Positions 21,648 through 32,835 of a DNA stretch of 32,922 bases are shown piece after piece. The notes under the pieces were generated by a model. It was not told the origin of the DNA. It saw nothing but the letters and a program-made list of their open reading frames with translations, and searched no databases. Origin of the DNA: Saccoglossus kowalevskii (taxonomy: Eukaryota > Hemichordata > Enteropneusta > Harrimaniidae); NCBI RefSeq assembly GCF_000003605.2, contig NW_003144633.1:1-32922 (forward strand). The letters run 5' to 3'. The position numbers were made by a program, and so were the translations under genes. How positions within the stretch are numbered: position 1 is the stretch's first letter; every line of letters starts with the position of its first letter.

Positions 21648-24600
21648 GAATGGTTTTACAGGCTATTGCCAGGTAATGATCTACAATGGTTTTACAGGCT
21701 ATTGCCAGGTAATGATCTAGAATGGTTTTACAGGCTATTGCCAGGTAATGATCTAGAATGGTTTTACAGGCTATTGCCAGGTAATGTTCTAGAAGGGTTT
21801 TACAGGCTATTGCCAGGTAATGATCTAGAATGGTTTTACAGGCTATTGCCAGGTAATGATCTAGAATGGTTTTACAGGCTATTGCCAGGTAATGTTGTAG
21901 AATGGTTTTACAGGCTATTGCCAAGTAATGTTGTAGAATGGTTTTACAGGCTATTGCCAGGTAATGTTGTAGAATGGTTTTACAGGCTATTGCCAGGTAA
22001 TGTTCTAGAAGAGTTTTACAGGCTATTGCCAGGTAATGATCTAGAATGGTTTTACAGGCTATTGCCAGGTAATGATCTAGAATGGTTTTACAGGCTATTG
22101 CCAGGTAATGTTCTAGAATGGTTTTACAGGCTATTGCCAGGTAATGTTCTAGAAGGGTTTTACAGGCTATTGCCCAGGTAATGTTGTAGAATGGTTTTAC
22201 AGGCTATTGCCAGGTAATGTTGTAGAATGGTTTTACAGGCTATTGCCAGGTAATGTTGTAGAATGGTTTTACAGGCTATTGCCAGGTAATGTTCTAGAAT
22301 GGTTTTACAGGCTATTGCCAGGTAGTGATCTAGAATGGTTTTACAGGCTATTGGCAGGTAATGTTGTAGAAGGGTTTTACAGGCTATTGGCAGGTAATGA
22401 TCTAGAATGGTTTTACAGGCTATTGCCAGGTAATGTTCTAGAATGGTTTTACAGGCTATTGCCAGGTAATGATCTAGAATGGTTTTACAGGCTATTGGCA
22501 GGTAATGTTGTAGAAGGGTTTTACAGGCTATTGCCAGGTAATGATCTAGAATGGTTTTACAGGCTATTGCCAGGTAATGTTCTAGAAGAGTTTTACAGGC
22601 TATTGCCAAGTAATGTTCTAGAATGGTTTTACAGGCTATTGCCAGGTAATGTTCTAGAATGGTTTTACAGGCTATTGCCAGGTAATGTTGTAGAATGGTT
22701 TTACAGGCTATTGCCAGGTAATGTTGTAGAATGGTTTTACAGGCTATCGCCAGGTAATGATCTAGAATGGTTTTACAGGCTATTGCCAGGTAATGTTCTA
22801 GAAGGGTTTTACAGGCTATTGCCAGGTAATGTTCTAGAAGGGTTTTACAGGCTATTGCCAGGTAATGTTGTAGAAGGGTTTTACAGGCTATTGCCAGGTA
22901 ATGTTCTAGAATGGTTTTACAGGCTATTGCCAGGTAATGATCTAGAATGGTTTTACAGGCTATTGCCAGGTAATGTTGTAGAAGGGTTTTACAGGCTATT
23001 GCCAGGTAATGATCTAGAATGGTTTTACAGGCTATTGCCAGGTAATGTTCTAGAAGAGTTTTACAGGCTATTGCCAAGTAATGTTGTAGAAGGGTTTTAC
23101 AGGCTATTGCCAGGTAATGTTCTAGAATGGTTTTACAGGCTATTGCCAGGTAATGTTCTAGAATGGTTTTACAGGCTATTGCCAGGTAATGTTGTGGAAG
23201 AGTTTTACAGGCTATCGCCAGGTAATGTTGTAGAATGGTTTTACAGGCTATCGCCAGGTAATGTTGTAGAATGGTTTTACAGGCTATTGCCAGGTAATGA
23301 TCTAGAATGGTTTTACAGGCTATTGCCAGGTAATGATCTAGAATGGTTTTACAGGCTATTGCCAGGTAATGATCTAGAATGGCTTTACAGGCTATTGCCA
23401 GGTAATGTTCTAGAATGGTTTTACAGGCTATTGCCAGGTAATGTTCTAGAATGGTTTTACAGGCTATTGCCAGGTAATGATCTAGAAGAGTTTTACAGGC
23501 TATTGCCAGGTAATGATCTAGAATGGTTTTACAGGCTATTGCCAGGTAATGTTGTAGAAGGGTTTTACAGGTTATTGCCAGGTAATGTTGTAGAAGGGTT
23601 TTACAGGCTATTGCCAGGTAATGTTGTAGAATGGTTTTACAGGCTATTGCCAGGTAATGATCTAGAATGGTTTTACAGGCTATTGCCAGGTAATGTTGTA
23701 GAATGGTTTTACAGGCTATTGCCAGGTAATGTTCTAGAATGGTTTTACAGGCTATTGCCAGGTAATGTTCTAGAAGGGTTTTACAGGCTATTGCCAGGTA
23801 ATGTTGTAGAATGGTTTTACAGGCTATTGCCAGGTAATGTTGTAGAATGGTTTTACAGGCTATTGCCAGGTAATGTTGTAGAATGGTTTTACAGGCTATT
23901 GCCAGGTAATGTTCTAGAATGGTTTTACAGGCTATTGCCAGGTAGTGATCTAGAATGGTTTTACAGGCTATTGGCAGGTAATGTTGTAGAAGGGTTTTAC
24001 AGGCTATTGCCAGGTAATGATCTAGAATGGTTTTACAGGCTATTGCCAGGTAATGTTGTAGAATGGTTTTACAGGCTATTGCCAGGTAATGATCTAGAAT
24101 GGTTTTACAGGCTATTGCCAGGTAATGATCTAGAATGGTTTTACAGGCTATTGCCAGGTAATGATCTAGAATGGTTTTACAGGCTATTGCCAGGTAATGT
24201 TCTAGAATGGTTTTACAGGCTATTGCCAGGTAATGATCTAGAATGGTTTTACAGGCTATTGCCAGGTAATGTTCTAGAAGGGTTTTACAGGCTATTGCCA
24301 GGTAATGATCTAGAATGGTTTTACAGGCTATTGCCAGGTAATGTTGTAGAATGGTTTTACAGGCTATTGCCAGGTAATGTTGTAGAAGGGTTTTACAGGC
24401 TATTGCCAGGTAATGATCTAGAATGGTTTTACAGGCTATTGCCAGGTAATGTTCTAGAATGGTTTTACAGGCTATTGCCAGGTAATGTTGTAGAATGGTT
24501 TTACAGGCTATTGCCAGGTAATGTTGTAGAATGGTTTTACAGGCTATTGCCAGGTAATGTTGTAGAATGGTTTTACAGGCTATTGCCAGGTAATGTTCTA

Positions 24601-25359
24601 GAATGGTTTTACAGGCTATTGCCAGGTAATGTTCTAGAATGGTTTTACAGGCTATTGCCAGGTAATGTTGTAGAATGGTTTTACAGGCTATTGCCAGGTA
24701 ATGTTCTAGAATGGTTTTACAGGCTATTGCCAGGTAATGATCTAGAATGGTTTTACAGGCTATTGCCAGGTAATGTTCTAGAATGGTTTTACAGGCTATT
24801 GCCAGGTAATGTTGTAGAATGGTTTTACAGGCTATTGCCAGGTAATGATCTAGAATGGTTTTACAGACTATTGCCAGGTAATGTTCTAGAAGGGTTTTAC
24901 AGGCTATTGCCAGGTAATGATCTAGAATGGTTTTACAGGCTATTGCCAGGTAATGTTGTAGAATGGTTTTACAGGCTATTGCCAGGTAATGTTGTAGAAT
25001 GGTTTTACAGGCTATTGCCAGGTAATGTTCTAGAATGGTTTTACAGGCTATTGCCAGGTAATGTTGTAGAATGGTTTTACAGGCTATTGCCAGGTAATGA
25101 TCTAGAATGGTTTTACAGGCTATTGCCAGGTAATGTTGTAGAATGGTTTTACAGGCTATTGCCAAGTAATGTTGTAGAATGGTTTTACAGGCTATTGCCA
25201 GGTAATGTTCTAGAAGGGTTTTACAGGCTATTGCCAGGTAATGTTGTAGAATGGTTTTACAGGCTATTGCCAGGTAATGTTGTAGAATGGTTTTACAGGC
25301 TATTGCCAGGTAATGTTGTAGAATGGTTTTACAGGCTATTGCCAGGTAATGTTCTAGAA
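21648..25359. repeat. array segment with a 45-unit-offset duplication
   Basis: About 103 units with one register change, the extra C at 22,173-22,175. The rare GGTAGTGATC unit at 22,321 recurs at 23,941, 1,620 bp (45 units) away, inside matching context: about 22,176-22,389 equals about 23,796-24,009. The TTA-marked VVEG VVEG VVEW module of the left part reappears at 23,572. GTTGTGGAAGAG followed by TCG at 23,191 is shared with 26,358. GGCTTTACAGG at about 23,384 is unique. TGG becomes TGA at 25,360-25,362. Confidence 0.83.
22176..22389. repeat. 214-bp block repeated at 23,796-24,009
   Basis: VVEW VVEW VVEW VLEW, the rare GGTAGTGATC unit, a GCA-marked VVEG and the start of the next unit are the same in both places at an offset of 1,620 bp. 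The match ends at 22,390, where TTGGCA here faces TTGCCA. To the left it continues with VLEG in both, interrupted only by the extra C at 22,173-22,175, so that insertion arose after the duplication or is a sequencing error. Confidence 0.82.
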
Positions 25360-25394
25360 TGATTTTACAGGCTATTGCCAGTTAATGTTCTAGA
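25360..25394. repeat. altered units with TGA, GTT and a 1-bp loss
   Basis: Three changes sit together: TGG to TGA at 25,360-25,362, GGT to GTT at about 25,381, and one G missing in GAAGGTTTTACAGG at about 25,395. They close the open frames on both sides. The GTT change recurs only at 8,171 as far as I can see, in the same VLEG context, suggesting the two units are related. Confidence 0.75.
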
Positions 25395-28312
25395 AGGTTT
25401 TACAGGCTATTGCCAGGTAATGTTGTAGAATGGTTTTACAGGCTATTGCCAGGTAATGATCTAGAATGGTTTTACAGGCTATTGCCAGGTAATGTTCTAG
25501 AATGGTTTTACAGGCTATTGCCAGGTAATGATCTAGAAGAGTTTTACAGGCTATTGCCAGGTAATGTTCTAGAATGGTTTTACAGGCTATTGGCAGGTAA
25601 TGTTCTAGAATGGTTTTACAGGCTATTGCCAGGTAATGATCTAGAATGGTTTTACAGGCTATTGCCAGGTAATGATCTAGAATGGTTTTACAGGCTATTG
25701 GCAGGTAATGTTGTAGAAGGGTTTTACAGGCTATTGCCAGGTAATGATCTAGAATGGTTTTACAGGCTATTGCCAGGTAATGATCTACAATGGTTTTACA
25801 GGCTATTGCCAGGTAATGATCTAGAATGGTTTTACAGGCTATTGCCTGGTAATGTTCTAGAATGGTTTTACAGGCTATTGCCAGGTAATGATCTAGAATG
25901 GTTTTACAGGCTATTGCCAGGTAATGATCTAGAATGGTTTTACAGGCTATTGGCAGGTAATGTTGTAGAAGGGTTTTACAGGCTATTGCCAGGTAATGAT
26001 CTAGAATGGTTTTACAGGCTATTGCCAGGTAATGTTGTAGAATGGTTTTACAGGCTATTGCCAGGTAATGATCTAGAATGGTTTTACAGGCTATTGGCAG
26101 GTAATGTTGTAGAAGGGTTTTACAGGCTATTGCCAGGTAATGATCTAGAATGGTTTTACAGGCTATTGCCAGGTAATGATCTAGAAGAGTTTTACAGGCT
26201 ATTGCCAAGTAATGTTGTAGAAGGGTTTTACAGGCTATTGCCAGGTAATGTTCTAGAAGAGTTTTACAGGCTATTGCCAAGTAATGTTGTAGAATGGTTT
26301 TACAGGCTATTGCCAGGTAATGATCTAGAATGGTTTTACAGGCTATTGCCAGGTAATGTTGTGGAAGAGTTTTACAGGCTATCGCCAGGTAATGTTGTAG
26401 AGTGGTTTTACAGGCTATTGCCAGGTAATGATCTAGAATGGTTTTACAGGCTATTGCCAGGTAATGATCTAGAATGGTTTTACAGGCTATTGCCAGGTAA
26501 TGTTCTAGAATGGTTTTACAGGCTATTGCCAGGTAATGTTGTAGAGTGGTTTTACAGGCTATTGCCAGGTAATGATCTAGAATGGTTTTACAGGCTATTG
26601 CCAGGTAATGATCTAGAATGGTTTTACAGGCTATTGCCAGGTAATGTTCTAGAATGGTTTTACAGGCTATTGCCAGGTAATGATCTAGAATGGTTTTACA
26701 GGCTATTGCCAGGTAATGTTGTAGAATGGTTTTACAGGCTATTGCCAGGTAATGTTGTAGAATGGTTTTACAGGCTATTGCCAGGTAATGTTGTAGAAGG
26801 GTTTTACAGGCTATTGCCAGGTAATGTTCTAGAATGGTTTTACAGGCTATTGCCAGGTAATGATCTAGAATGGTTTTACAGGCTATTGCCAGGTAATGTT
26901 GTAGAATGGTTTTACAGGCTATTGCCAGGTAATGTTCTAGAATGGTTTTACAGGCTATTGCCAGGTAATGATCTAGAATGGTTTTACAGGCTATTGCCAG
27001 GTAATGTTGTAGAATGGTTTTACAGGCTATTGCCAGGTAATGTTGTAGAATGGTTTTACAGGCTATTGCCAGGTAATGATCTAGAATGGTTTTACAGGCT
27101 ATTGCCAGGTAATGTTGTAGAATGGTTTTACAGGCTATTGCCAGGTAATGTTCTAGAATAGTTTTACAGGCTATTGCCAGGTAATGTTCTAGAATGGTTT
27201 TACAGGCTATTGCCAGGTAATGTTGTAGAATGGTTTTACAGGCTATTGCCAGGTAATGTTGTAGAATGGTTTTACAGGCTATTGCCAGGTAATGATCTAG
27301 AATGGTTTTACAGGCTATTGCCAGGTAATGTTGTAGAATGGTTTTACAGGCTATTGCCAGGTAATGTTCTAGAATGGTTTTACAGGCTATTGCCAGGTAA
27401 TGATCTAGAAGAGTTTTACAGGCTATTGCCAGGTAATGATCTAGAATGGTTTTACAGGCTATCGCCAGGTAATGTTGTAGAAGGGTTTTACAGGCTATTG
27501 CCAGGTAATGTTGTAGAAGGGTTTTACAGGCTATTGCCAGGTAATGATCTAGAATGGTTTTACAGGCTATTGCCAGGTAATGTTCTAGAATGGTTTTACA
27601 GGCTATTGCCAGGTAATGTTGTAGAATGGTTTTACAGGCTATTGCCAGGTAATGATCTAGAAGGGTTTTACAGGCTATTGCCAGGTAATGATCTAGAATA
27701 GTTTTACAGGCTATTGCCAGGTAATGTTGTAGAATGGTTTTACAGGCTATTGCCAGGTAATGTTCTAGAATAGTTTTACAGGCTATTGCCAGGTAATGTT
27801 GTAGAATGGTTTTACAGGCTATTGCCAGGTAATGATCTAGAAGGGTTTTACAGGCTATTGCCAGGTAATGATCTAGAATGGTTTTACAGGCTATTGCCAG
27901 GTAATGTTCTAGAATGGTTTTACAGGCTATTGCCAGGTAATGTTGTAGAATGGTTTTACAGGCTATTGCCAGGTAATGTTGTAGAATGGTTTTACAGGCT
28001 ATTGCCAGGTAATGTTCTAGAATAGTTTTACAGGCTATTGCCAGGTAATGTTGTAGAATGGTTTTACAGGCTATTGCCAGGTAATGTTGTAGAATGGTTT
28101 TACAGGCTATTGCCAGGTAATGTTCTAGAATGGTTTTACAGGCTATTGCCAGGTAATGATCTAGAAGGGTTTTACAGGCTATTGCCAGGTAATGATCTAG
28201 AATGGTTTTACAGGCTATTGCCAGGTAATGATCTAGAATGGTTTTACAGGCTATTGCCAGGTAATGTTCTAGAATGGTTTTACAGGCTATTGCCAGGAAA
28301 TGTTGTAGAAGA

Positions 28313-29202
28313 GTTTTACAGGCTATTGCCAGGTAATGTTGTAGAATGGTTTTACAGGCTATTGCCAGGTAATGTTCTAGAATGGTTTTACAGGCTATTG
28401 CCAGGTAATGTTCTAGAAGAGTTTTACAGGCTATTGCCAGGTAATGTTGTAGAATGGTTTTACAGGCTATTGCCAGGTAATGTTCTAGAAGGGTTTTACA
28501 GGCTATTGCCAGGTAATGATCTAGAAGAGTTTTACAGGCTATTGCCAGGTAATGTTGTAGAAGGGTTTTACAGGCTATTGCCAGGTAATGATCTAGAATG
28601 GTTTTACAGGCTATTGCCAGGTAATGTTCTAGAATGGTTTTACAGGCTATTGCCAGGTAATGTTCTAGAATGGTTTTACAGGCTATTGCCAGGTAATGTT
28701 CTAGAATGGTTTTATAGGCTATTGCCAGGTAATGTTGTAGAAGGGTTTTACAGGCTATTGCCAGGTAATGATCTAGAATGGTTTTACAGGCTATTGCCAG
28801 GTAATGTTCTAGAATGGTTTTACAGGCTATTGCCAGGTAATGTTGTAGAAGGGTTTTACAGGCTATTGCCAGGTAATGTTGTAGAATGGTTTTACAGGCT
28901 ATTGCCAGGTAATGATCTAGAATGGTTTTACAGGCTATTGCCAGGTAATGTTGTAGAATGGTTTTACAGGCTATTGCCAGGTAATGTTGTAGAATGGTTT
29001 TACAGGCTATTGGCAGGTAATGTTCTAGAATGGTTTTACAGGCTATTGCCAGGTAATGTTGTAGAATGGTTTTACAGGCTATTGCCAGGTAATGTTCTAG
29101 AATGGTTTTACAGGCTATTGCCAGGTAATGATCTAGAATGGTTTTACAGGCTATCGCCAGGTAATGTTGTAGAAGGGTTTTACAGGCTATTGCCAGGTAA
29201 TG
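28313..29202. repeat. 890-bp block perfectly repeated at 29,393-30,282
   Basis: Comparing line by line, I found no difference between 28,313-29,202 and 29,393-30,282, an offset of 1,080 bp or exactly 30 units. Both carry the TTTTATAGG unit (28,711 and 29,791), the GCA unit (about 29,012 and 30,092) and TCG (about 29,154 and 30,234). The left edge is GAG against GGG at 28,312; the right edge is GTT against GAT at 29,203. Beyond it the similarity goes on for a few units with a one-unit shift. This is the largest and youngest-looking duplication in the window. Confidence 0.92.
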
Positions 29203-29392
29203 TTGTAGAAGGGTTTTACAGGCTATTGCCAGGTAATGATCTAGAATGGTTTTACAGGCTATTGCCAGGTAATGTTCTAGAATGGTTTTACAGGCTATTG
29301 CCAGGTAATGATCTAGAAGGGTTTTACAGGCTATTGCCAGGTAATGTTGTAGAAGGGTTTTACAGGCTATTGCCAGGTAATGTTGTAGAAGG

Positions 29393-30282
29393 GTTTTACA
29401 GGCTATTGCCAGGTAATGTTGTAGAATGGTTTTACAGGCTATTGCCAGGTAATGTTCTAGAATGGTTTTACAGGCTATTGCCAGGTAATGTTCTAGAAGA
29501 GTTTTACAGGCTATTGCCAGGTAATGTTGTAGAATGGTTTTACAGGCTATTGCCAGGTAATGTTCTAGAAGGGTTTTACAGGCTATTGCCAGGTAATGAT
29601 CTAGAAGAGTTTTACAGGCTATTGCCAGGTAATGTTGTAGAAGGGTTTTACAGGCTATTGCCAGGTAATGATCTAGAATGGTTTTACAGGCTATTGCCAG
29701 GTAATGTTCTAGAATGGTTTTACAGGCTATTGCCAGGTAATGTTCTAGAATGGTTTTACAGGCTATTGCCAGGTAATGTTCTAGAATGGTTTTATAGGCT
29801 ATTGCCAGGTAATGTTGTAGAAGGGTTTTACAGGCTATTGCCAGGTAATGATCTAGAATGGTTTTACAGGCTATTGCCAGGTAATGTTCTAGAATGGTTT
29901 TACAGGCTATTGCCAGGTAATGTTGTAGAAGGGTTTTACAGGCTATTGCCAGGTAATGTTGTAGAATGGTTTTACAGGCTATTGCCAGGTAATGATCTAG
30001 AATGGTTTTACAGGCTATTGCCAGGTAATGTTGTAGAATGGTTTTACAGGCTATTGCCAGGTAATGTTGTAGAATGGTTTTACAGGCTATTGGCAGGTAA
30101 TGTTCTAGAATGGTTTTACAGGCTATTGCCAGGTAATGTTGTAGAATGGTTTTACAGGCTATTGCCAGGTAATGTTCTAGAATGGTTTTACAGGCTATTG
30201 CCAGGTAATGATCTAGAATGGTTTTACAGGCTATCGCCAGGTAATGTTGTAGAAGGGTTTTACAGGCTATTGCCAGGTAATG
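29393..30282. repeat. second copy of the 890-bp block
   Basis: Identical to 28,313-29,202. The 190 bp between the copies are ordinary units (VVEG, DLEW, VLEW, DLEG, VVEG, VVEG), and the sequence after 30,282 repeats DLEW VLEW DLEG as well, so the full 30-unit repeat is present about 1.9 times with a loss of one VVEG unit in the second period. Confidence 0.92.
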
Positions 30283-31124
30283 ATCTAGAATGGTTTTACA
30301 GGCTATTGCCAGGTAATGTTCTAGAATGGTTTTACAGGCTATTGCCAGGTAATGATCTAGAAGGGTTTTACAGGCTATTGCCAGGTAATGTTGTAGAATG
30401 GTTTTACAGGCTATTGCCAGGTAATGTTCTAGAAGGGTTTTACAGGCTATTGCCAGGTAATGATCTAGAATGGTTTTACAGGCTATTGCCAGGTAATGAT
30501 CTAGAATGGTTTTACAGGCTATTGCCAGGTAATGTTCTAGAAGGGTTTTACAGGCTATTGCCAGGTAATGATCTAGAATGGTTTTACAGGCTATTGCCAG
30601 GTAATGATCTAGAATGGTTTTACAGGCTATTGCCAGATAATGTTGTAGAATGGTTTTACAGGCTATTGCCAAGTAATGTTGTAGAATGGTTTTACAGGCT
30701 ATTGCCAGGTAATGTTGTAGAATGGTTTTACAGGCTATTGCCAGGTAATGTTCTAGAAGAGTTTTACAGGCTATTGCCAGGTAATGATCTAGAATGGTTT
30801 TACAGGCTATTGCCAGGTAATGATCTAGAATGGTTTTACAGGCTATTGCCAGGTAATGTTCTAGAAGGGTTTTACAGGCTATTGCCAGGTAATGATCTAG
30901 AATGGTTTTACAGGCTATTGCCAGGTAATGTTGTAGAATGGTTTTACAGGCTATTGCCAGGTAATGTTGTAGAAGGGTTTTACAGGCTATTGCCAGGTAA
31001 TGATCTAGAATGGTTTTACAGGCTATTGCCAGGTAATGTTCTAGAAGGGTTTTACAGGCTATTGCCAGGTAATGATCTAGAATGGTTTTACAGGCTATTG
31101 CCAGGTAATGTTGTAGAATGGTTT

Positions 31125-31165
31125 TACCAGGCTATTGCCCACGTAATGTTGTAGAATGGGTTTTA
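31125..31165. repeat. indel scar
   Basis: An extra C in TTTTACCAGG (about 31,127), an extra C and a G-to-C change in TTGCCCACG (31,138-31,142) and an extra G in GAATGGGTTTTAC (about 31,159) lie within 41 bp. The net change is three bases, so the register returns to the same frame. The unit composition changes to its right soon afterwards. Confidence 0.8.
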
Positions 31166-32835
31166 CAGGCTATTGCCAGGTAATGTTGTAGAATGGTTTT
31201 ACAGGCTATTGCCAGGTAATGATCTAGAATGGTTTTACAGGCTATTGCCAGGTAATGATCTAGAATGGTTTTACAGACTATTGCCAGGTAATGATCTAGA
31301 ATGGTTTTACAGGCTATTGCCAGGTAATGATCTAGAATGGTTTTACAGGCTATTGCCAGGTAATGATCTAGAATGGTTTTACAGGCTATTGCCAGGTAAT
31401 GTTGTAGAATGGTTTTACAGGCTATTGCCAGGTAATGTTCTAGAATGGTTTTACAGGCTATTGCCAGGTAATGTTGTAGAATGGTTTTACAGGCTATTGC
31501 CAGGTAATGTTCTAGAATGGTTTTACAGGCTATTGCCAGGTAATGTTGTAGAATGGTTTTACAGGCTATTGCCAGGTAATGTTGTAGAATGGTTTTACAG
31601 GCTATTGCCAGGTAATGTTGTAGAATGGTTTTACAGGCTATTGCCAGGTAATGTTCTAGAATGGTTTTACAGGCTATTGCCAGGTAATGTTGTAGAATGG
31701 TTTTACAGGCTATTGCCAGGTAATGTTGTAGAATGGTTTTACAGGCTATTGCCAGGTAATGTTGTAGAAGGGTTTTACAGGCTATTGCCAGGTAATGTTG
31801 TAGAATGGTTTTACAGGCTATTGCCAGGTAATGTTCTAGAATGGTTTTACAGGTTATTGCCAGGTAATGTTCTAGAATGGTTTTACAGGCTATTGCCAGG
31901 TAATGTTGTAGAATGGTTTTACAGGCTATTGCCAGGTAATGTTGTAGAATGGTTTTACAGGCTATTGCCAGGTAATGTTGTAGAATGGTTTTACAGGCTA
32001 TTGCCAGGTAATGTTGTAGAATGGTTTTACAGGCTATTGCCAGGTAATGTTCTAGAAGAGTTTTACAGGCTATTGCCAGGTAAGTTCTGGAATGGTTTTA
32101 CAGGCTATTGCCAGGTAATGTTGTAGAATGGTTTTACAGGCTATTGCCAGGTAATGTTCTAGAATGGTTTTACAGGTTATTGCCAGGTAATGTTGTAGAA
32201 TGGTTTTACAGGCTATTGCCAGGTAATGTTGTAGAATGGTTTTACAGGCTATTGCCAGGTAATGTTGTAGAATGGTTTTACAGGCTATTGCCAGGTAATG
32301 TTGTGGAATGGTTTTACAGGCTATTGCCAGGTAATGTTGTAGAAGGGTTTTACAGGCTATTGCCAGGTAATGTTCTAGAATGGTTTTACAGGCTATTGCC
32401 AGGTAATGTTGTAGAATGGTTTTACAGGCTATTGCCAGGTAATGTTCTAGAATGGTTTTACAGGCTATTGCCAGGTAATGATCTAGAATGGTTTTACAGG
32501 CTATTGCCAGGTAATGTTGTAGAAGGGTTTTACAGGCTATTGCCAGGTAATGTTGTAGAATGGTTTTACAGGCTATCGCCAGGTAATGTTGTAGAATGGT
32601 TTTACAGGCTATTGCCAGGTAATGTTGTAGAAGGGTTTTACAGGCTATTGCCAGGTAATGTTCTAGAATGGTTTTACAGGCTATTGCCAGGTAATGTTGT
32701 AGAAGGGTTTTACAGGCTATTGCCAGGTAATGTTGTAGAATGGTTTTACAGGCTATTGCCAGGTAATGTTCTAGAAGAGTTTTACAGGCTATTGCCAGGT
32801 AATGTTGTAGAAGAGTTTTACAGGCTATTGCCAGG
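31166..32835. repeat. GAT-poor array segment
   Basis: After a run of five DLEW units at about 31,210-31,380, the segment is almost entirely GTT type (VVEW and VLEW). I find only one more GATCTA unit, at about 32,480. GGG units are few until about 32,340. One unit (TAAGTTCTGG at 32,081) has lost a T and changed TAG to TGG. Confidence 0.82.

Larger units (their letters stand above)
25395..31124. repeat. longest regular array segment, about 159 units
   Basis: No register change is visible over about 5.7 kb. TGG becomes TAG at 27,159, 27,699, 27,771 and 28,023, so the + frame is cut four times while the - frame stays open. GCA-marked VVEG units occur at 25,701, 25,953 and 26,097. CCTGGT at about 25,847 and AGGAAATG at about 28,297 are single-unit variants. 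It contains the 890-bp perfect duplication. Confidence 0.85.

Noticed and set aside
27159-28025. TAG units as evidence for a recoded stop codon
   Set aside because: They are few, clustered and explained by spread of a mutated unit; nothing else suggests that this sequence is translated.
25390-30672. A - strand open frame of about 1,760 codons (repeat LAIACKTILEHY)
   Set aside because: It overlaps the + strand open frames along its whole length, has no in-frame ATG in the repeat, and owes its length to the absence of indels there. Its period is predicted by the consensus alone.
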